64,000 bases of DNA from Rhizobium sp. BT04 (GTDB taxonomy: Bacteria > Pseudomonadota > Alphaproteobacteria > Rhizobiales > Rhizobiaceae), in NCBI RefSeq assembly GCF_030053135.1, contig NZ_CP125653.1:476618-540617 (forward strand), in the 5' to 3' direction. Numbering within the stretch: the first letter of the stretch is position 1; every line of letters begins with the position of its first letter. The notes below the pieces were generated by a model. The model saw only the letters and a program-made list of their open reading frames with translations. It had not been told where the DNA came from and searched no databases. Below, piece after piece: positions 19,222 to 28,449 of this stretch. Position numbers and translations under genes: made by a program.

Positions 19222-20133
19222 ATGGGATTCGGGGTTTTCATTCACCGCTCAGATTCGATTTACGACGACAGCCCGGCAGAACAATATCAGTTCCCGAGCC
19301 AATATCTCGGTCGCGTGCAGGCCTGCCTCGGAGACTGGATCATTTACTACGAGCCGCGCAAGGTTGCGGCGACGCGCGGCTATTTTTCCGTCGCCAAAGT
19401 AGCCCAAGTCATTCAAGATCCGAAGGCGCCGAATATGTATCTGGCACTCATCGAGCCGGGCAGCTATCTTGATTTCATCAATGCCGTTCCGTTCAGCGGG
19501 CCAGACGGTGTCATTGAGCGCGGCGTGCTGAATGAGGAGGGGCGGATTTCCGGCAGGGCACAGGCCGCAGTGCGCCCAATATCTGCGGCGGATTTCAATC
19601 GCATCGTGTCGCTTGGCCTGGACGAGCATGAGCCTGAACTGCCTCGGTTGGGTGAGCCGGCAGTGACGCTCGCTGCCGACGGTTTTGAAGACAGACCACA
19701 GGCGCCGTTCATATTTGAGCAGGAGCGCGACCGGGTTACACTGCTCTCGTCGCGGATCGTTCGCGATCGGCTGTTTCGCCGGCTCGTTCTACACGCTTAT
19801 GACAAGCGGTGCGCAATTACTGGTCTGAAGCTCATAAATGGTGGCGGACGCGCGGAAGTTGACGCTGCGCATATCCGCCCCGTGGAGGCAAATGGGCCCG
19901 ACATTCTCACCAACGGCATTGCTCTGTCTGGCACTGCACACTGGATGTTCGACCGCGGGCTGATAAGCCTCTCGGATGATCTCGACATTCTAATCTCGCG
20001 GCAGGCAAATGACCCGGAGAGCATCCGAGGACTGATCAACAAATCTGGAAGGGCGATCGTGCCGTCCCGGCCGTTCGAGCGGCCCCATCCTCATTTTCTG
20101 CAGTGGCATCGCCAAAATTGTTTCAAGCAGTAG
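19222..20133 (+). CDS. HNH endonuclease with N-terminal EVE/PUA-like domain
   Basis: 303 aa from ATG 19222; reading frame continues upstream to 19084 but those residues look non-coding. Residues 190-245 carry an HNH core: Cys197 in RCAITG, DAAHIRP with His217, NGIAL, and His240 in HWMFDRG. The first 95 residues (GDWIIYYEPRK, GYFSVAKVAQVIQDP, MYLALIEPGSYLDF) look like an EVE/PUA-type fold, which in other proteins reads modified bases; this part is inference. The combination suggests a modification-dependent restriction nuclease. Convergent with the nuclease pair to its right. The region is less GC-rich than its surroundings. Confidence 0.7.
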   Translation: MGFGVFIHRSDSIYDDSPAEQYQFPSQYLGRVQACLGDWIIYYEPRKVAATRGYFSVAKVAQVIQDPKAPNMYLALIEPGSYLDFINAVPFSGPDGVIERGVLNEEGRISGRAQAAVRPISAADFNRIVSLGLDEHEPELPRLGEPAVTLAADGFEDRPQAPFIFEQERDRVTLLSSRIVRDRLFRRLVLHAYDKRCAITGLKLINGGGRAEVDAAHIRPVEANGPDILTNGIALSGTAHWMFDRGLISLSDDLDILISRQANDPESIRGLINKSGRAIVPSRPFERPHPHFLQWHRQNCFKQ

Positions 20134-20281
20134 CGGTGCTTGCCGATGGCAAGACCGTTGTGCGCGAGCATCGGGTTTGGTTGAGTGACGAGAAGAGGGT
20201 TTCATTCAAGAGCGCGACTTCAACTTACCTTACTTTTCCGAAGATTACGAAAGAACCGATCCGCGTTTGCTGGCGAAGCCG
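20134..20281. other. Convergent gap inside the nuclease block
   Basis: 148 bp between the HNH gene and the leftward nuclease-like pair. Lower GC than flanking regions; no gene, tRNA or clear terminator found. Confidence 0.3.
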
Positions 20282-20779
20282 TCATTCGATGCGAGGCAGA
20301 TCACTCCACCTTATCCTCAAGAGAGGTTTAGCCGTTTTAGGAAGCTTCGAGCGATCAATCATCCGGGATGAGACTTCAAAGTCCGCATTGATCTTCACGA
20401 CGAGCAACTTGCTGAAATTGCCTGACACCTTTACGAAAACCTCGTCCTTGGATTTGAACGGCGTGATGGTTTTGATCTCAACATGATCGTTGCCAAGCCG
20501 ACCATCGGCGCCTTGCGCGTAATTCTTGTTCAGCCTTATTCCGTAGGTAATGGCGCCGAAGAGTTCTCCTATGTCTCCGTACACACTGAGATGACGACCT
20601 GTCTCAAGGTGGTAGCTTTCTGCTAGTGACAAGAGCTCCTCAAAATACGGAATCAAAGATCTGATCGCATTGGGATATTTCGCTCGCCACTCCTGGTATT
20701 GGAGTTGTTCTTCCACGTCGGACCAGGAAACCCACTCACCATCGTCGTAGAAGGCTTGGTTCAAAATATCAGCATCCAT
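20282..20779 (-). CDS. PD-(D/E)XK-like protein, second gene of nuclease pair
   Basis: 165 aa from ATG 20779, chosen because AAGAGGTGTGAA directly precedes it and the upstream gene stops one base earlier. Residues 67-105 read GDIGELFGAITYGIRL with Glu72, then GADGRLGNDHVEIKTI with Asp92, Glu101 and Lys103. That is the E..D-x8-EXK spacing of PD-(D/E)XK nucleases. No named family recognised. Tight coupling to the 290-aa gene, which has the same type of active site, suggests they act together, possibly in defence or DNA repair. Confidence 0.6.
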   Translation of the reverse strand: MDADILNQAFYDDGEWVSWSDVEEQLQYQEWRAKYPNAIRSLIPYFEELLSLAESYHLETGRHLSVYGDIGELFGAITYGIRLNKNYAQGADGRLGNDHVEIKTITPFKSKDEVFVKVSGNFSKLLVVKINADFEVSSRMIDRSKLPKTAKPLLRIRWSDLPRIE

Positions 20780-20780
20780 T

Positions 20781-21653
20781 TCACACCTCTTGAAAGTCCG
20801 GTCGTCGCGACGCGGCCCTTGCGATCTTATGGTCGACCCACGCAGAAAGGCCGTTCCAGAGTTCTTGGTCCAGGCCGACGTGACGAGCGATCGCCATGAT
20901 CTGCTGATAAGAGATCGGCGTGATCGCCGCTTGACCACAAAGACTGGGGGCCATCAGACCTCGCTTCGCCTTCCGCGCCGTCGGAAAACTTGCATGATCG
21001 GCAAAGACTATGAGGGCCGCCGTTTGAAGGTTGCGGTGCTTGCCTATCGCTGCCGCCATCACGGCGTTGCGCATCCACTGATAGGCGTCTCCCGCAAAGG
21101 GGCAGGGCGTGTGGTCGTCTCCCGGGCTAAGTGCGAACACCTGAGGGATGTATTCCCAGTACCGAATGCCCTTGCCCGCAAGAGCGCACCGCGAGCGCAC
21201 GCCGTTACGCGGGTTGATTTGGTCAGCGTAGTGTCCGTTGCATTGCCGCTTACCCGAGCGAGACACAGCCGTTTGGCTACATTTCCCTCCCGGTTCCGTA
21301 AACTTGCACTCGATAACGAACGCTGCCTTTGAGCCAACGGCAAGGACATCAACTTGTGTAGGCCTTGGTTCCCTCAGAAGCCGATCGGTATCCGTCCACT
21401 CGAGTGCTATCGACCATGGACCGTCCGGCGCCACTCCCATACTCTCAGCAATGGCGTCGAAGACGCGGTCGCGATCTCTGCTCATCTTGAGCGTGCCGAA
21501 CACGTCGATTGCGATGGCTTGAGAGGAATGCGCCTTGTGAGCCTGAATTCGGTTGGTCCGGTCACAATGCCATGGGAATACCTCCCAGTCCTCGATCGCT
21601 TCATGGCTCGCCGGAAACAGATTTTCGCGAACAGCCTCGAAATCGGCAATCAT
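20781..21653 (-). CDS. PD-(D/E)XK-like restriction endonuclease homologue, first gene of nuclease pair
   Basis: 290 aa. The stretch from residue 99 to 120 (TQVDVLAVGSKAAFVIECKF) contains Asp102, Glu115 and Lys117, a D-x12-ExK catalytic pattern. A run of Cys residues follows (CKFTEPGGKCSQ, then RQCNGHY and RSRCAL). It may belong to the PGN_0703-type putative restriction enzymes, but I cannot confirm that without a profile search. The stop overlaps the ribosome site of the next gene. No methyltransferase is nearby. Confidence 0.6.
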   Translation of the reverse strand: MIADFEAVRENLFPASHEAIEDWEVFPWHCDRTNRIQAHKAHSSQAIAIDVFGTLKMSRDRDRVFDAIAESMGVAPDGPWSIALEWTDTDRLLREPRPTQVDVLAVGSKAAFVIECKFTEPGGKCSQTAVSRSGKRQCNGHYADQINPRNGVRSRCALAGKGIRYWEYIPQVFALSPGDDHTPCPFAGDAYQWMRNAVMAAAIGKHRNLQTAALIVFADHASFPTARKAKRGLMAPSLCGQAAITPISYQQIMAIARHVGLDQELWNGLSAWVDHKIARAASRRPDFQEV

Positions 21654-21743
21654 CTGGGGGCCACCTCAATTCGATCAAGCCAAGGAATTCGTTTCCTCAA
21701 TTGAAAGCGGCTCGGCCGTGCAGACATTCGTGACGAGGGCACG

Positions 21744-22469
21744 TTAGATGGCACTGGGCTTGTCCACTAATTTCTCGACCAATCGCCTGAGTTCTGACGG
21801 AGTCGTTTGGCCAGCCACTACCTCGTGGTAGCCGATCCCGGCGCGTCGCAGCGCCTCTTTCTTTACCGCGTCGCGTGCGGCTGCGGCGCCTTGATGATGC
21901 GCTCCGCCCTGGTATTCGATGACGTGTCGCGGTCGGCAATTGCTGTCTACGAGCAGTAGGTCGACACGCTTGGAGTTGATGCACCTGTAGGCGGCCGCAT
22001 CGGTGCTTTGAAGGATTTCGCCCAACGAGACCTGCGCCATCACCTGCCAAGAAGAATTGCAGCCGATCACCATGCTGTCGAGTTCGCGAAACACTCGGGC
22101 TTCGCTCTTATTCAGCAACGACTGAATGGTGAATTGCGAATTCATGACGATACGCAGTTGATCTGCGGCATCGATTGGTCTCATCGGCTCCGCCGTTGGC
22201 ATCGGAAGCCAAGGCCCCGGTTTAACGCGCTCGTTGCGGCGCTTTTCCTCCCGGCGCGACCTGTTTCTCTCCCGCCACGCCTGCTTTCTCGTCGTGGCCA
22301 GGAGCTGCTCGACGGCCATGCCGATGATGAGACCGACAAACAGGGCGGCGATCAGCAGTTCTGGCTTATCGAAATCTGCAATCGTTAGACCGCTCGAAGC
22401 GCCTAGTGCGGCAGCCCCGATAATCAGTCCAGGTGCTGCAAATAGCACCGACCTTTGGCGATCGTGCAT
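21744..22469 (-). CDS. DUF2726-like membrane-anchored protein
   Basis: 241 aa from ATG 22469 (GGAGAGGGGC upstream); the frame is open further up but without a ribosome site. Two hydrophobic segments at about residues 9-30 and 38-55 are followed by a very basic linker (WRERNRSRREEKRRNERVK) and a C-terminal domain with VDLLLVDSNCRPRHVIEYQ, HHQGAAAARDAVKKEALRRAGI. That domain fits DUF2726, a predicted endonuclease-like fold. Probably anchored in the inner membrane with the nuclease-like part in the cytoplasm. It closes the accessory nuclease block. Confidence 0.65.
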   Translation of the reverse strand: MHDRQRSVLFAAPGLIIGAAALGASSGLTIADFDKPELLIAALFVGLIIGMAVEQLLATTRKQAWRERNRSRREEKRRNERVKPGPWLPMPTAEPMRPIDAADQLRIVMNSQFTIQSLLNKSEARVFRELDSMVIGCNSSWQVMAQVSLGEILQSTDAAAYRCINSKRVDLLLVDSNCRPRHVIEYQGGAHHQGAAAARDAVKKEALRRAGIGYHEVVAGQTTPSELRRLVEKLVDKPSAI

Positions 22470-22583
22470 GCCCCTCTCCAGATTTCCCGCTAAGATAGTA
22501 GAACGCGTGGAGCAGGTGCGAAAGTCATTCAAAAGAAGTAGGCCCCTCAGGGACAGAGGCAGCATTCGCTCTATCCTCCCCAC

Positions 22584-23396
22584 TCACCCCACCGCACTAA
22601 AATCCGCTGCCAGCACCGCATCCTTCAGCGCCCTTGAATACTCATGCTGCGGATCATCCAACACCGCCCGCGCTCCACCCCGCTCGACGATCTCGCCTTT
22701 GCGCATGATGATGATGTTGTCGCTGACGTAATAGGCCGTCGCGAGGTCGTGGGTGATGTAGATGATCGAAAGACCGAGTTCGTTTTTCAACCGGCCGAAG
22801 AGGTTGACGATGGCCATGCGCAGCGAGGCGTCGACCATGGAGACCGGTTCGTCGGCGACCAGCAGGCGGGGTTGCGGGATCAGCGCGCGGGCGATGGCGA
22901 CGCGCTGCAGCTGGCCGCCGGAGAGTTCGTGGGGGAAGCGGCCTTTCACCTCTTCGAGGGTAAGGCCGACATGCACCAGGGCGGCGTCGGCCATCTTCTC
23001 GGCCTGCTGGCGGTCCGGCCGTTTTCCGCTAGCGGAGAAATTACGGGCGGTTTCGAAGAGGTAGCGGTCGACCCGCTTCAGCGGGTTGAAGGCTTCGAAG
23101 GGATTCTGCAGAACCGGCTGGACCTCCTTCATGAAGGCCTTGCGTTCGGCTCTGCTATGGATGGCGACGGTTTTGCCGGCGAATTGCAACTCGCCTTCGG
23201 TCGGCTCGGTCTGGCCGAGGATCATCGCCGCGACCGTCGATTTGCCCGAGCCGGATTCGCCGACGATCGAGAGGATTTCCGGCTCCTCGCCGAGTTCGAA
23301 GCTGACATCCCTGACCGCGGTGATCAGGCGCCGGCCGAGCATGCCGCCCTGGCGGTAGACCTTGGTGACGTGCGAGAGGCGAAGCAGAGCACTCAA
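22584..23396 (-). CDS. ABC transporter ATP-binding protein, DppF type
   Basis: 270 aa from a TTG start at 23394-23396 that overlaps the stop of the preceding ATPase gene (TTGA junction) and has GGAGATCC upstream. Walker A GESGSGKS, Q-loop QNPFEAFNP, signature LSGGQLQR, Walker B LLVADEPVSMVD, switch His in YITHDLAT. Second of two ATPases of the oligosaccharide importer. Last gene of the arabinose operon. Confidence 0.85.
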   Translation of the reverse strand: MSALLRLSHVTKVYRQGGMLGRRLITAVRDVSFELGEEPEILSIVGESGSGKSTVAAMILGQTEPTEGELQFAGKTVAIHSRAERKAFMKEVQPVLQNPFEAFNPLKRVDRYLFETARNFSASGKRPDRQQAEKMADAALVHVGLTLEEVKGRFPHELSGGQLQRVAIARALIPQPRLLVADEPVSMVDASLRMAIVNLFGRLKNELGLSIIYITHDLATAYYVSDNIIIMRKGEIVERGGARAVLDDPQHEYSRALKDAVLAADFSAVG

Positions 23397-24382
23397 ACCG
23401 GATCTCCCGTAACCGCAAAACAGGCCACGCGCCGCTCGGGCGCGACGGTGACGAGCGGCGGAACCTTTTGTGAGCAAATCTCCATGCGCTTCGGACAGCG
23501 CGGGTGAAAGCGGCAGCCTTCCGGCGGCATAGCGAGGTTCGGCGGGCGCCCCTCCAGCGAGGGCCGGGTCGTGGGATCGCCGATCTTCGGCAGGCTGCCG
23601 ACCAGGTGCTGGGTATAGGGGTGGAGCGGCAGGCTGAAGAGTTTTGCGGTCGGCGCCTCCTCGACGAGACGGCCGGCATAGACGATGCCGATGCGGTCGG
23701 AGACCGTCGCGTGCACCCCCATATCATGGGTGACGAACAGGAAGGACGAGCCCATCTCGCGCTGGATGTCGCGGATCATCGACAGCACGTCGCGCTGCAC
23801 GATCACGTCGAGCGCGGTGGTCGGTTCGTCGGCGATGATGAACTCCGGCGTCAGGATGGTGGCAAGCGCAATGGTCATGCGCTGGCGCATGCCGCCTGAC
23901 AGTTCGTGCGGATAGGCGTCGAGCAGATGCGGGTCGAGCTTCAGCCTTTGCAGGTGAGCGGCGACCTTTTCGAAAAAGACCTGTTTGCTCACCGTCATGT
24001 GGCGAAAGGCGAAATCGGTGAAGGAATGGCGGATCCGGCGCACCGGATTGAGCACATTCATCGAGCCCTGCATGATATAGGAGAGATGCTTCCAGCGCAG
24101 CGCCATGCGCTCATCCGGCTTCATCGCGTAGATATCCTGGGTGCCGCCGCCGAAATGGAATTTGACGGTGCCCGACACGACCCGGAGCGGCGGCCGGATG
24201 GCGCCGGCGATGGTCTTGATCAGCGTCGTCTTGCCGCTGCTCGATTCACCGGCAACGCCGTAGACCTCGCCGCGGCCGATGGTCAGGCTGATATCGTCGA
24301 CGGCTCGCACCTCGCGATCGACGCCGTAGAGGAAGGCGCGGTAATAGGCTTTCAGATTCTGGATTTCGACCAAATTCTCCAT
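23393..24382 (-). CDS. ABC transporter ATP-binding protein, DppD type
   Basis: 329 aa from ATG 24382, one base after the stop of the upstream permease. Walker A is GESSSGKT, with Ser where most relatives have Gly but the essential Gly-Lys-Thr kept. Signature LSGGMRQR, Walker [14 protein letters not shown]. The C-terminus has the oligopeptide-family Cys cluster (CRFHPRCPKRMEIC) that binds an iron-sulfur or metal site in DppD-type proteins. Works with the DppF-type partner encoded next. Confidence 0.85.
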   Translation of the reverse strand: MENLVEIQNLKAYYRAFLYGVDREVRAVDDISLTIGRGEVYGVAGESSSGKTTLIKTIAGAIRPPLRVVSGTVKFHFGGGTQDIYAMKPDERMALRWKHLSYIMQGSMNVLNPVRRIRHSFTDFAFRHMTVSKQVFFEKVAAHLQRLKLDPHLLDAYPHELSGGMRQRMTIALATILTPEFIIADEPTTALDVIVQRDVLSMIRDIQREMGSSFLFVTHDMGVHATVSDRIGIVYAGRLVEEAPTAKLFSLPLHPYTQHLVGSLPKIGDPTTRPSLEGRPPNLAMPPEGCRFHPRCPKRMEICSQKVPPLVTVAPERRVACFAVTGDPV

Positions 24383-24383
24383 A

Positions 24384-25241
24384 CTAACTTCCCATCCGGT
24401 TGAGCCGGCTGCGCGGATCATTGTATTCGTTCATCGACATCGACAGCAGGAAGAGCGCCAGGAAGAGAATGACGATCACGGCGACGGGGGCGGCCACCCA
24501 CCACCATATGCCCGAGATCAGCGCCGAGTGCGCATTGGCCCAGTAGATCATCATGCCCATGGTCGGCGTCTCGATGTCGGTGAACCCCAGCACCGACAGG
24601 GTGATCTCCATGCCGATCGACCAGATCATGTTGTTCATCGTCGTGGCAAAGACGATCGGCAGCACATAGGGCAGGTGCTCCTCGACGAGGATCTTGCGCA
24701 TGCTCATGCCGGAATAGACGCTCTGGGTGGTGAAGGATCTTGTCTTCAGGCTGATCGCCACCGAACGGATGAGGCGTGCGTCATAGGACCAGCCGAGCGC
24801 GGCCATGATGACGATCAGCGCCGTCCAGGTCATGCTGTCCTTCAGCACAAAGTAAAACAGGATCAGCAGCGGAAATTGCGGGATGACCATGACGCTGTCG
24901 TTGATCGCCATCAGCACCCGGTCGACCGCGCCGCCGGCGTAACCGGCGACCAGGCCGACGACCAGCGAGATGATGCGTGAAATGAAGGCGACGCCGATGC
25001 CGAAAAACAGGGTGTTGCGCAGCGCGGTCGTCAGCTGCCAGAAAACGTCCTGGCCGCGCGAGGTCGTGCCCAGCCAATAGTCGCCGTCGGGCGGCATGTC
25101 GGGCGGCAGCAGATAGATGTCTGTCGCGCCGTAGGGCGAGAAATACGACAAGATGACGAAGCCGACGATGACGGCAAAGAGCAGCAGGCCGCAGAGGAAT
25201 TCCATATTCTGGCGGGCGAGGTCGCGGATGATGGTAAACAT
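24384..25241 (-). CDS. ABC transporter permease, DppC type
   Basis: 285 aa, starts MFTIIRDLARQNMEFLCGLLLFAVIVGFVI; six predicted membrane segments. Contains YWLGTTSRGQDVFWQL, the DppC hallmark (normally LGTDxxGRDxxSR, here slightly altered), and the EAA loop region TTQSVYSGMSMRKILVEEHLPY, also divergent. Three bases separate it from the DppB-type gene. Divergent motifs suggest a non-peptide substrate subgroup. Confidence 0.85.
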   Translation of the reverse strand: MFTIIRDLARQNMEFLCGLLLFAVIVGFVILSYFSPYGATDIYLLPPDMPPDGDYWLGTTSRGQDVFWQLTTALRNTLFFGIGVAFISRIISLVVGLVAGYAGGAVDRVLMAINDSVMVIPQFPLLILFYFVLKDSMTWTALIVIMAALGWSYDARLIRSVAISLKTRSFTTQSVYSGMSMRKILVEEHLPYVLPIVFATTMNNMIWSIGMEITLSVLGFTDIETPTMGMMIYWANAHSALISGIWWWVAAPVAVIVILFLALFLLSMSMNEYNDPRSRLNRMGS

Positions 25242-25244
25242 GGC

Positions 25245-26249
25245 CTATTCCACCTTGATGCGCGGATCGATCAGCGGGCTCAGAATGTCGATGATGAAGA
25301 CGGCGGCGGCGACGCCGACGATCGACAGGGCACTGAGGCCGAGCACCAGGCTGTAGTCGCCGGCATGCACCGCTTCGATCAGCAGGTTGCCGATGCCGGG
25401 ATAGCCGAAGACGATTTCGGTGATGACCGTGCCGTTGAAGATCGCGCCGAGCGACATGGCAAGCCCGGTGAACTGCGGCACCATGGCATTGCGGGCGATA
25501 TAGGAGCGCAGGATCTTTCGCTTCGGCACGCCGCCAAGCTCGGCGAAGACGACGTAATCGTCGGTGATGATGTTGGACACCAGCGCCTGCATGCCGATCA
25601 GCCAGCTGCCGGCGCCGACCAGGATCAGCGACAGGGCCGGCAGGATGGAGTGTTTGAGGATATCGAAGACCAGGGCAAAGGAGAGGTCGAGATTGGCGTT
25701 CATCTCGTAGCCGCCATTGATCGGCAGCACCGGCCAGAGATAGCCGAAGACGATCAGCAGCACGAAGGCGAGGATATAATAGGGAATGGGCAGCAGGGCG
25801 ATGAAGACGAGGCTGACGGCCTTCAACACCATGTCCTTGCGGTAATAACCGGCGAGCGCGCCGATCGCGTTGCCGAGCACGAAGGTGATCAGCGTCGACA
25901 CCGTCATCAGCCCGATCGTCCAGGGCAGCGACCGCAGGATGATGGTGGAGACGGGTGTGGGAAAAGCCGAGAGCGAGGGGCCGAGATCGCCGGTCGCCAG
26001 CCGCAGCCAGAAATGCAGGTACTGCTGCCAGATCGAGCCTTCCATTCCGTAGAGTTCGCGCAGCGACTGGCGCATCAGTTCGATCGCATTGGGGTCGGAC
26101 TGACCCATCTGGGTGATGGCGCCTATGCTTTCTTCGACCGGGTCGATCGGGGTCAGGTGGGTGACGAAGAAGGTGATCGTGACACCGAGAAAGACGACAA
26201 GCAGAAACTGACCGAACCGCTTCAGCACAAAGATCAGATAGGACGTCAT
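25245..26249 (-). CDS. ABC transporter permease, DppB type
   Basis: 334 aa, starts MTSYLIFVLKRFGQFLLVVFLGVTITFFV. Six membrane segments with a large first periplasmic loop (DPVEESIGAITQMGQSDPNA). EAA loop VVFAELGGVPKRKILRSYIARN. It follows the binding-protein gene after a 113-bp gap containing two stem-loops. Partner of the DppC-type permease. Confidence 0.85.
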   Translation of the reverse strand: MTSYLIFVLKRFGQFLLVVFLGVTITFFVTHLTPIDPVEESIGAITQMGQSDPNAIELMRQSLRELYGMEGSIWQQYLHFWLRLATGDLGPSLSAFPTPVSTIILRSLPWTIGLMTVSTLITFVLGNAIGALAGYYRKDMVLKAVSLVFIALLPIPYYILAFVLLIVFGYLWPVLPINGGYEMNANLDLSFALVFDILKHSILPALSLILVGAGSWLIGMQALVSNIITDDYVVFAELGGVPKRKILRSYIARNAMVPQFTGLAMSLGAIFNGTVITEIVFGYPGIGNLLIEAVHAGDYSLVLGLSALSIVGVAAAVFIIDILSPLIDPRIKVE

Positions 26250-26292
26250 AGGGCAGTGGTTCCTCTCTGGTTCCCTTCATCAAGTGGAAAGG

Positions 26293-26352
26293 ATCGACGG
26301 ACATGCCACATGCCCGTCGATTAAGGGGCCGGCGCGCAACACTCGCGCCGGC
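26293..26352 (-). other. Two intercistronic stem-loops after the binding-protein gene
   Basis: Arms ATCGACGG (26293-26300) / CCGTCGAT (26314-26321), and a stronger pair GCCGGCGCG (26328-26336) / CGCGCCGGC (26344-26352). On the minus strand the strong one comes first, 11 nt after the binding-protein stop. No T-run. Same arrangement as after agpA. Confidence 0.6.
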
Positions 26353-26362
26353 GTTGGGAGGA

Positions 26363-28267
26363 TTATTTCGGTTGTGCCGGCTTCAGCTTGACCATCATCA
26401 GCCTGGAGTTGGCCCAATTCGGCACCGGATCGGTATAGGGATCCGATATCGTCGGATAGCCGGTCCAATAGGTCGTATCCATCGAGGTGAAGACGTTATA
26501 GGACATCAGCGGGATCGTCGGCATTTCCTTGGCCACCAGCTTCAGATAATCCTTGCCGAGCTCGACGCCCTTGGGATCGTCGGCGCTGATGCCGCGAATG
26601 CTTTCGATGATCTTGTCGAGCTCCGGATTGCTCCAGCGCTGCCAGTTGCGCGGCGGCTGGTTGTCACCCTTCTTCGCCACGAACTGCGAGTGCCAGCTGT
26701 CGAGGAAGAAAGACAGGTCGGGATCGCCGCCCCAGGTCTCGACGCTCCAGGCGATCGCCACCTGGAAATCGCCGGGCTGCAGCGCCACCTGCCACAGTTT
26801 CGCGGCAGGTACGGCTTTGGCGTCGATGCCGAAGGCCGCCCATTGCTGCGCAATCAGGGTTCCGGCGCGGGTGAAGACCGAGCGCGTGTCGCCTTCCACC
26901 GTCATCCGGATCTTGAAGGGCTGTCCATCAGGGGTCAGCCATTTGCCGCCGGATTTCTTGAAGCCTGCCTTCTCAAGCAGTTCGCCGGCCGCCTTCGGAT
27001 CCGGTTTCCACCAGCCATAGCCGAAGGCACCGCTGATCGCCGCCGGGTCGGTCGGGATCTGGTCCTTGAACTTCGGCTGCTTGCGCAGGATATCGGCGAT
27101 CTGCTGGCCGATCGTCGGATCGTACGGCTTGATCTTCTGTTTGCCGGTATCGATCTCGAAATCCTTCAGCCAATCCTGCATCGGCGCCTGATAGTCTTTC
27201 ATCGTGGCCGCCGTCGGCGGCACGCCGAGCGCCGAGAGCGTCGCCGCCCCGCGGTAGCTCGCCATGTCGACGGCCTTGATGTCGATCAACAGGGCAAGCG
27301 CCCAGCGCACATCGGCATTGTCGAATGGCGGATTCTGATTGTTGAAGATGACCGCGGGCAGCGTCGGATCCGGATGGGCAAAGGGGAAGCCCGGGAACCA
27401 GGTCTCGATGGTCTTGGATTTCTCCTTGAGGGTGAACATGCCCTCCGGCGTATTGTCGTGAATGATATCGAGATTGTGCTCGAGCTGGGCGATGGTGCGT
27501 TTATCCGGCGGGCCGGGATCGGTATAGGTCACATATTTCGGGGCCGGCTCGCCGAAACGGGCAAGCGAGGTCCGCTGCCAGTCGTCGCGCTTCTCCCAGG
27601 TATACCATTTGCCCTGCGGATCGTAGGACTTCAGCTTATAGGCGCCGAGCGAGACGGGATTGGCGAAATCATAACGAAGCGGATCTTCGACTTTCTCGAA
27701 CACGTGCTTCGGCATGATCCAGGCGCCGTTCCAGCGCACGGTGAAGATGGCGTGGAAGCGCGAATTCGGCTTCTTCAGCTTGAACACCACGGTCTGGGGG
27801 TCGGTCGCCTCGACGCTTGCCACCTGCACCGAGAAGGCAGCACTCCAGATCATGCCGGGGTGATCCATCTGCGTCTTGACGGTATAGACCACGTCATCGG
27901 CCGTGAATTCGACGCCGTCGCTCCAGAAGAGCCCCTTGCGCAGTTTCACGGTCATCTCGGTGAAGTCGGCATTATATTGCGGCTTGTCGGCGGCCAGCGA
28001 ATTATCCCAGGTGGCGCCGCCAAGCCCTTGTTCGGGGTCGATATACCAGAGCGTATCCATGGTCAGCTGCTGCAGGCCGGTGGAGACACCGCCGCCGCCA
28101 TTGACCCAGATGTTGAACCAGCCGGGATTCTTGATCGTCCCTTCCGGATTTTCGACGATGAGCGTCTCCTTGCGCGGCAAGGAGGTGTAGTCATCGGCTT
28201 TGGCCGCCGCCGTCAGGCCGAGTGCGGCCAGCGCGACGCCAAATGCGAGCCTCTTCCACTGTTGCAT
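26363..28267 (-). CDS. Periplasmic binding protein, SBP_bac_5 family, likely arabino-oligosaccharide uptake
   Basis: 634 aa from ATG 28267 (GGGAGGAG upstream). Signal peptide MQQWKRLAFGVALAALGLTAAAKADD with cleavage near residue 24. The SBP_bac_5 pattern KLRKGLFWSDGVEFTADDVVYT lies near residue 135. Upstream neighbour is an arabinofuranosidase and downstream genes encode a complete DppBCDF-type importer, so the ligand is probably an arabinose-containing oligosaccharide and not a peptide. That substrate is inferred from context only. Confidence 0.8.
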   Translation of the reverse strand: MQQWKRLAFGVALAALGLTAAAKADDYTSLPRKETLIVENPEGTIKNPGWFNIWVNGGGGVSTGLQQLTMDTLWYIDPEQGLGGATWDNSLAADKPQYNADFTEMTVKLRKGLFWSDGVEFTADDVVYTVKTQMDHPGMIWSAAFSVQVASVEATDPQTVVFKLKKPNSRFHAIFTVRWNGAWIMPKHVFEKVEDPLRYDFANPVSLGAYKLKSYDPQGKWYTWEKRDDWQRTSLARFGEPAPKYVTYTDPGPPDKRTIAQLEHNLDIIHDNTPEGMFTLKEKSKTIETWFPGFPFAHPDPTLPAVIFNNQNPPFDNADVRWALALLIDIKAVDMASYRGAATLSALGVPPTAATMKDYQAPMQDWLKDFEIDTGKQKIKPYDPTIGQQIADILRKQPKFKDQIPTDPAAISGAFGYGWWKPDPKAAGELLEKAGFKKSGGKWLTPDGQPFKIRMTVEGDTRSVFTRAGTLIAQQWAAFGIDAKAVPAAKLWQVALQPGDFQVAIAWSVETWGGDPDLSFFLDSWHSQFVAKKGDNQPPRNWQRWSNPELDKIIESIRGISADDPKGVELGKDYLKLVAKEMPTIPLMSYNVFTSMDTTYWTGYPTISDPYTDPVPNWANSRLMMVKLKPAQPK

Positions 28268-28449
28268 GAACTCCTCCCTAGAAAGCGACGATACGGCGGC
28301 CGCTGGGGCACGCATGGGCATGTCGCGGTTGTCGGTTCGCAGACGCATCAGGGCTTTAGGCCCGAGGCTTCGGTGAACCATCCCTCCGGCTCGCCTGCCT
28401 CCTCGCAGTCGAGCCGAATTGCTTGAGCCGGACTATCCGGCGGCGGCTG

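Noticed and set aside
26303..28426. 707-codon plus-strand frame opposite the arabinose-type binding protein
   Set aside because: Low-complexity, His/Arg/Asp-rich shadow of the minus-strand gene, caused by high GC; no ribosome site or domain.
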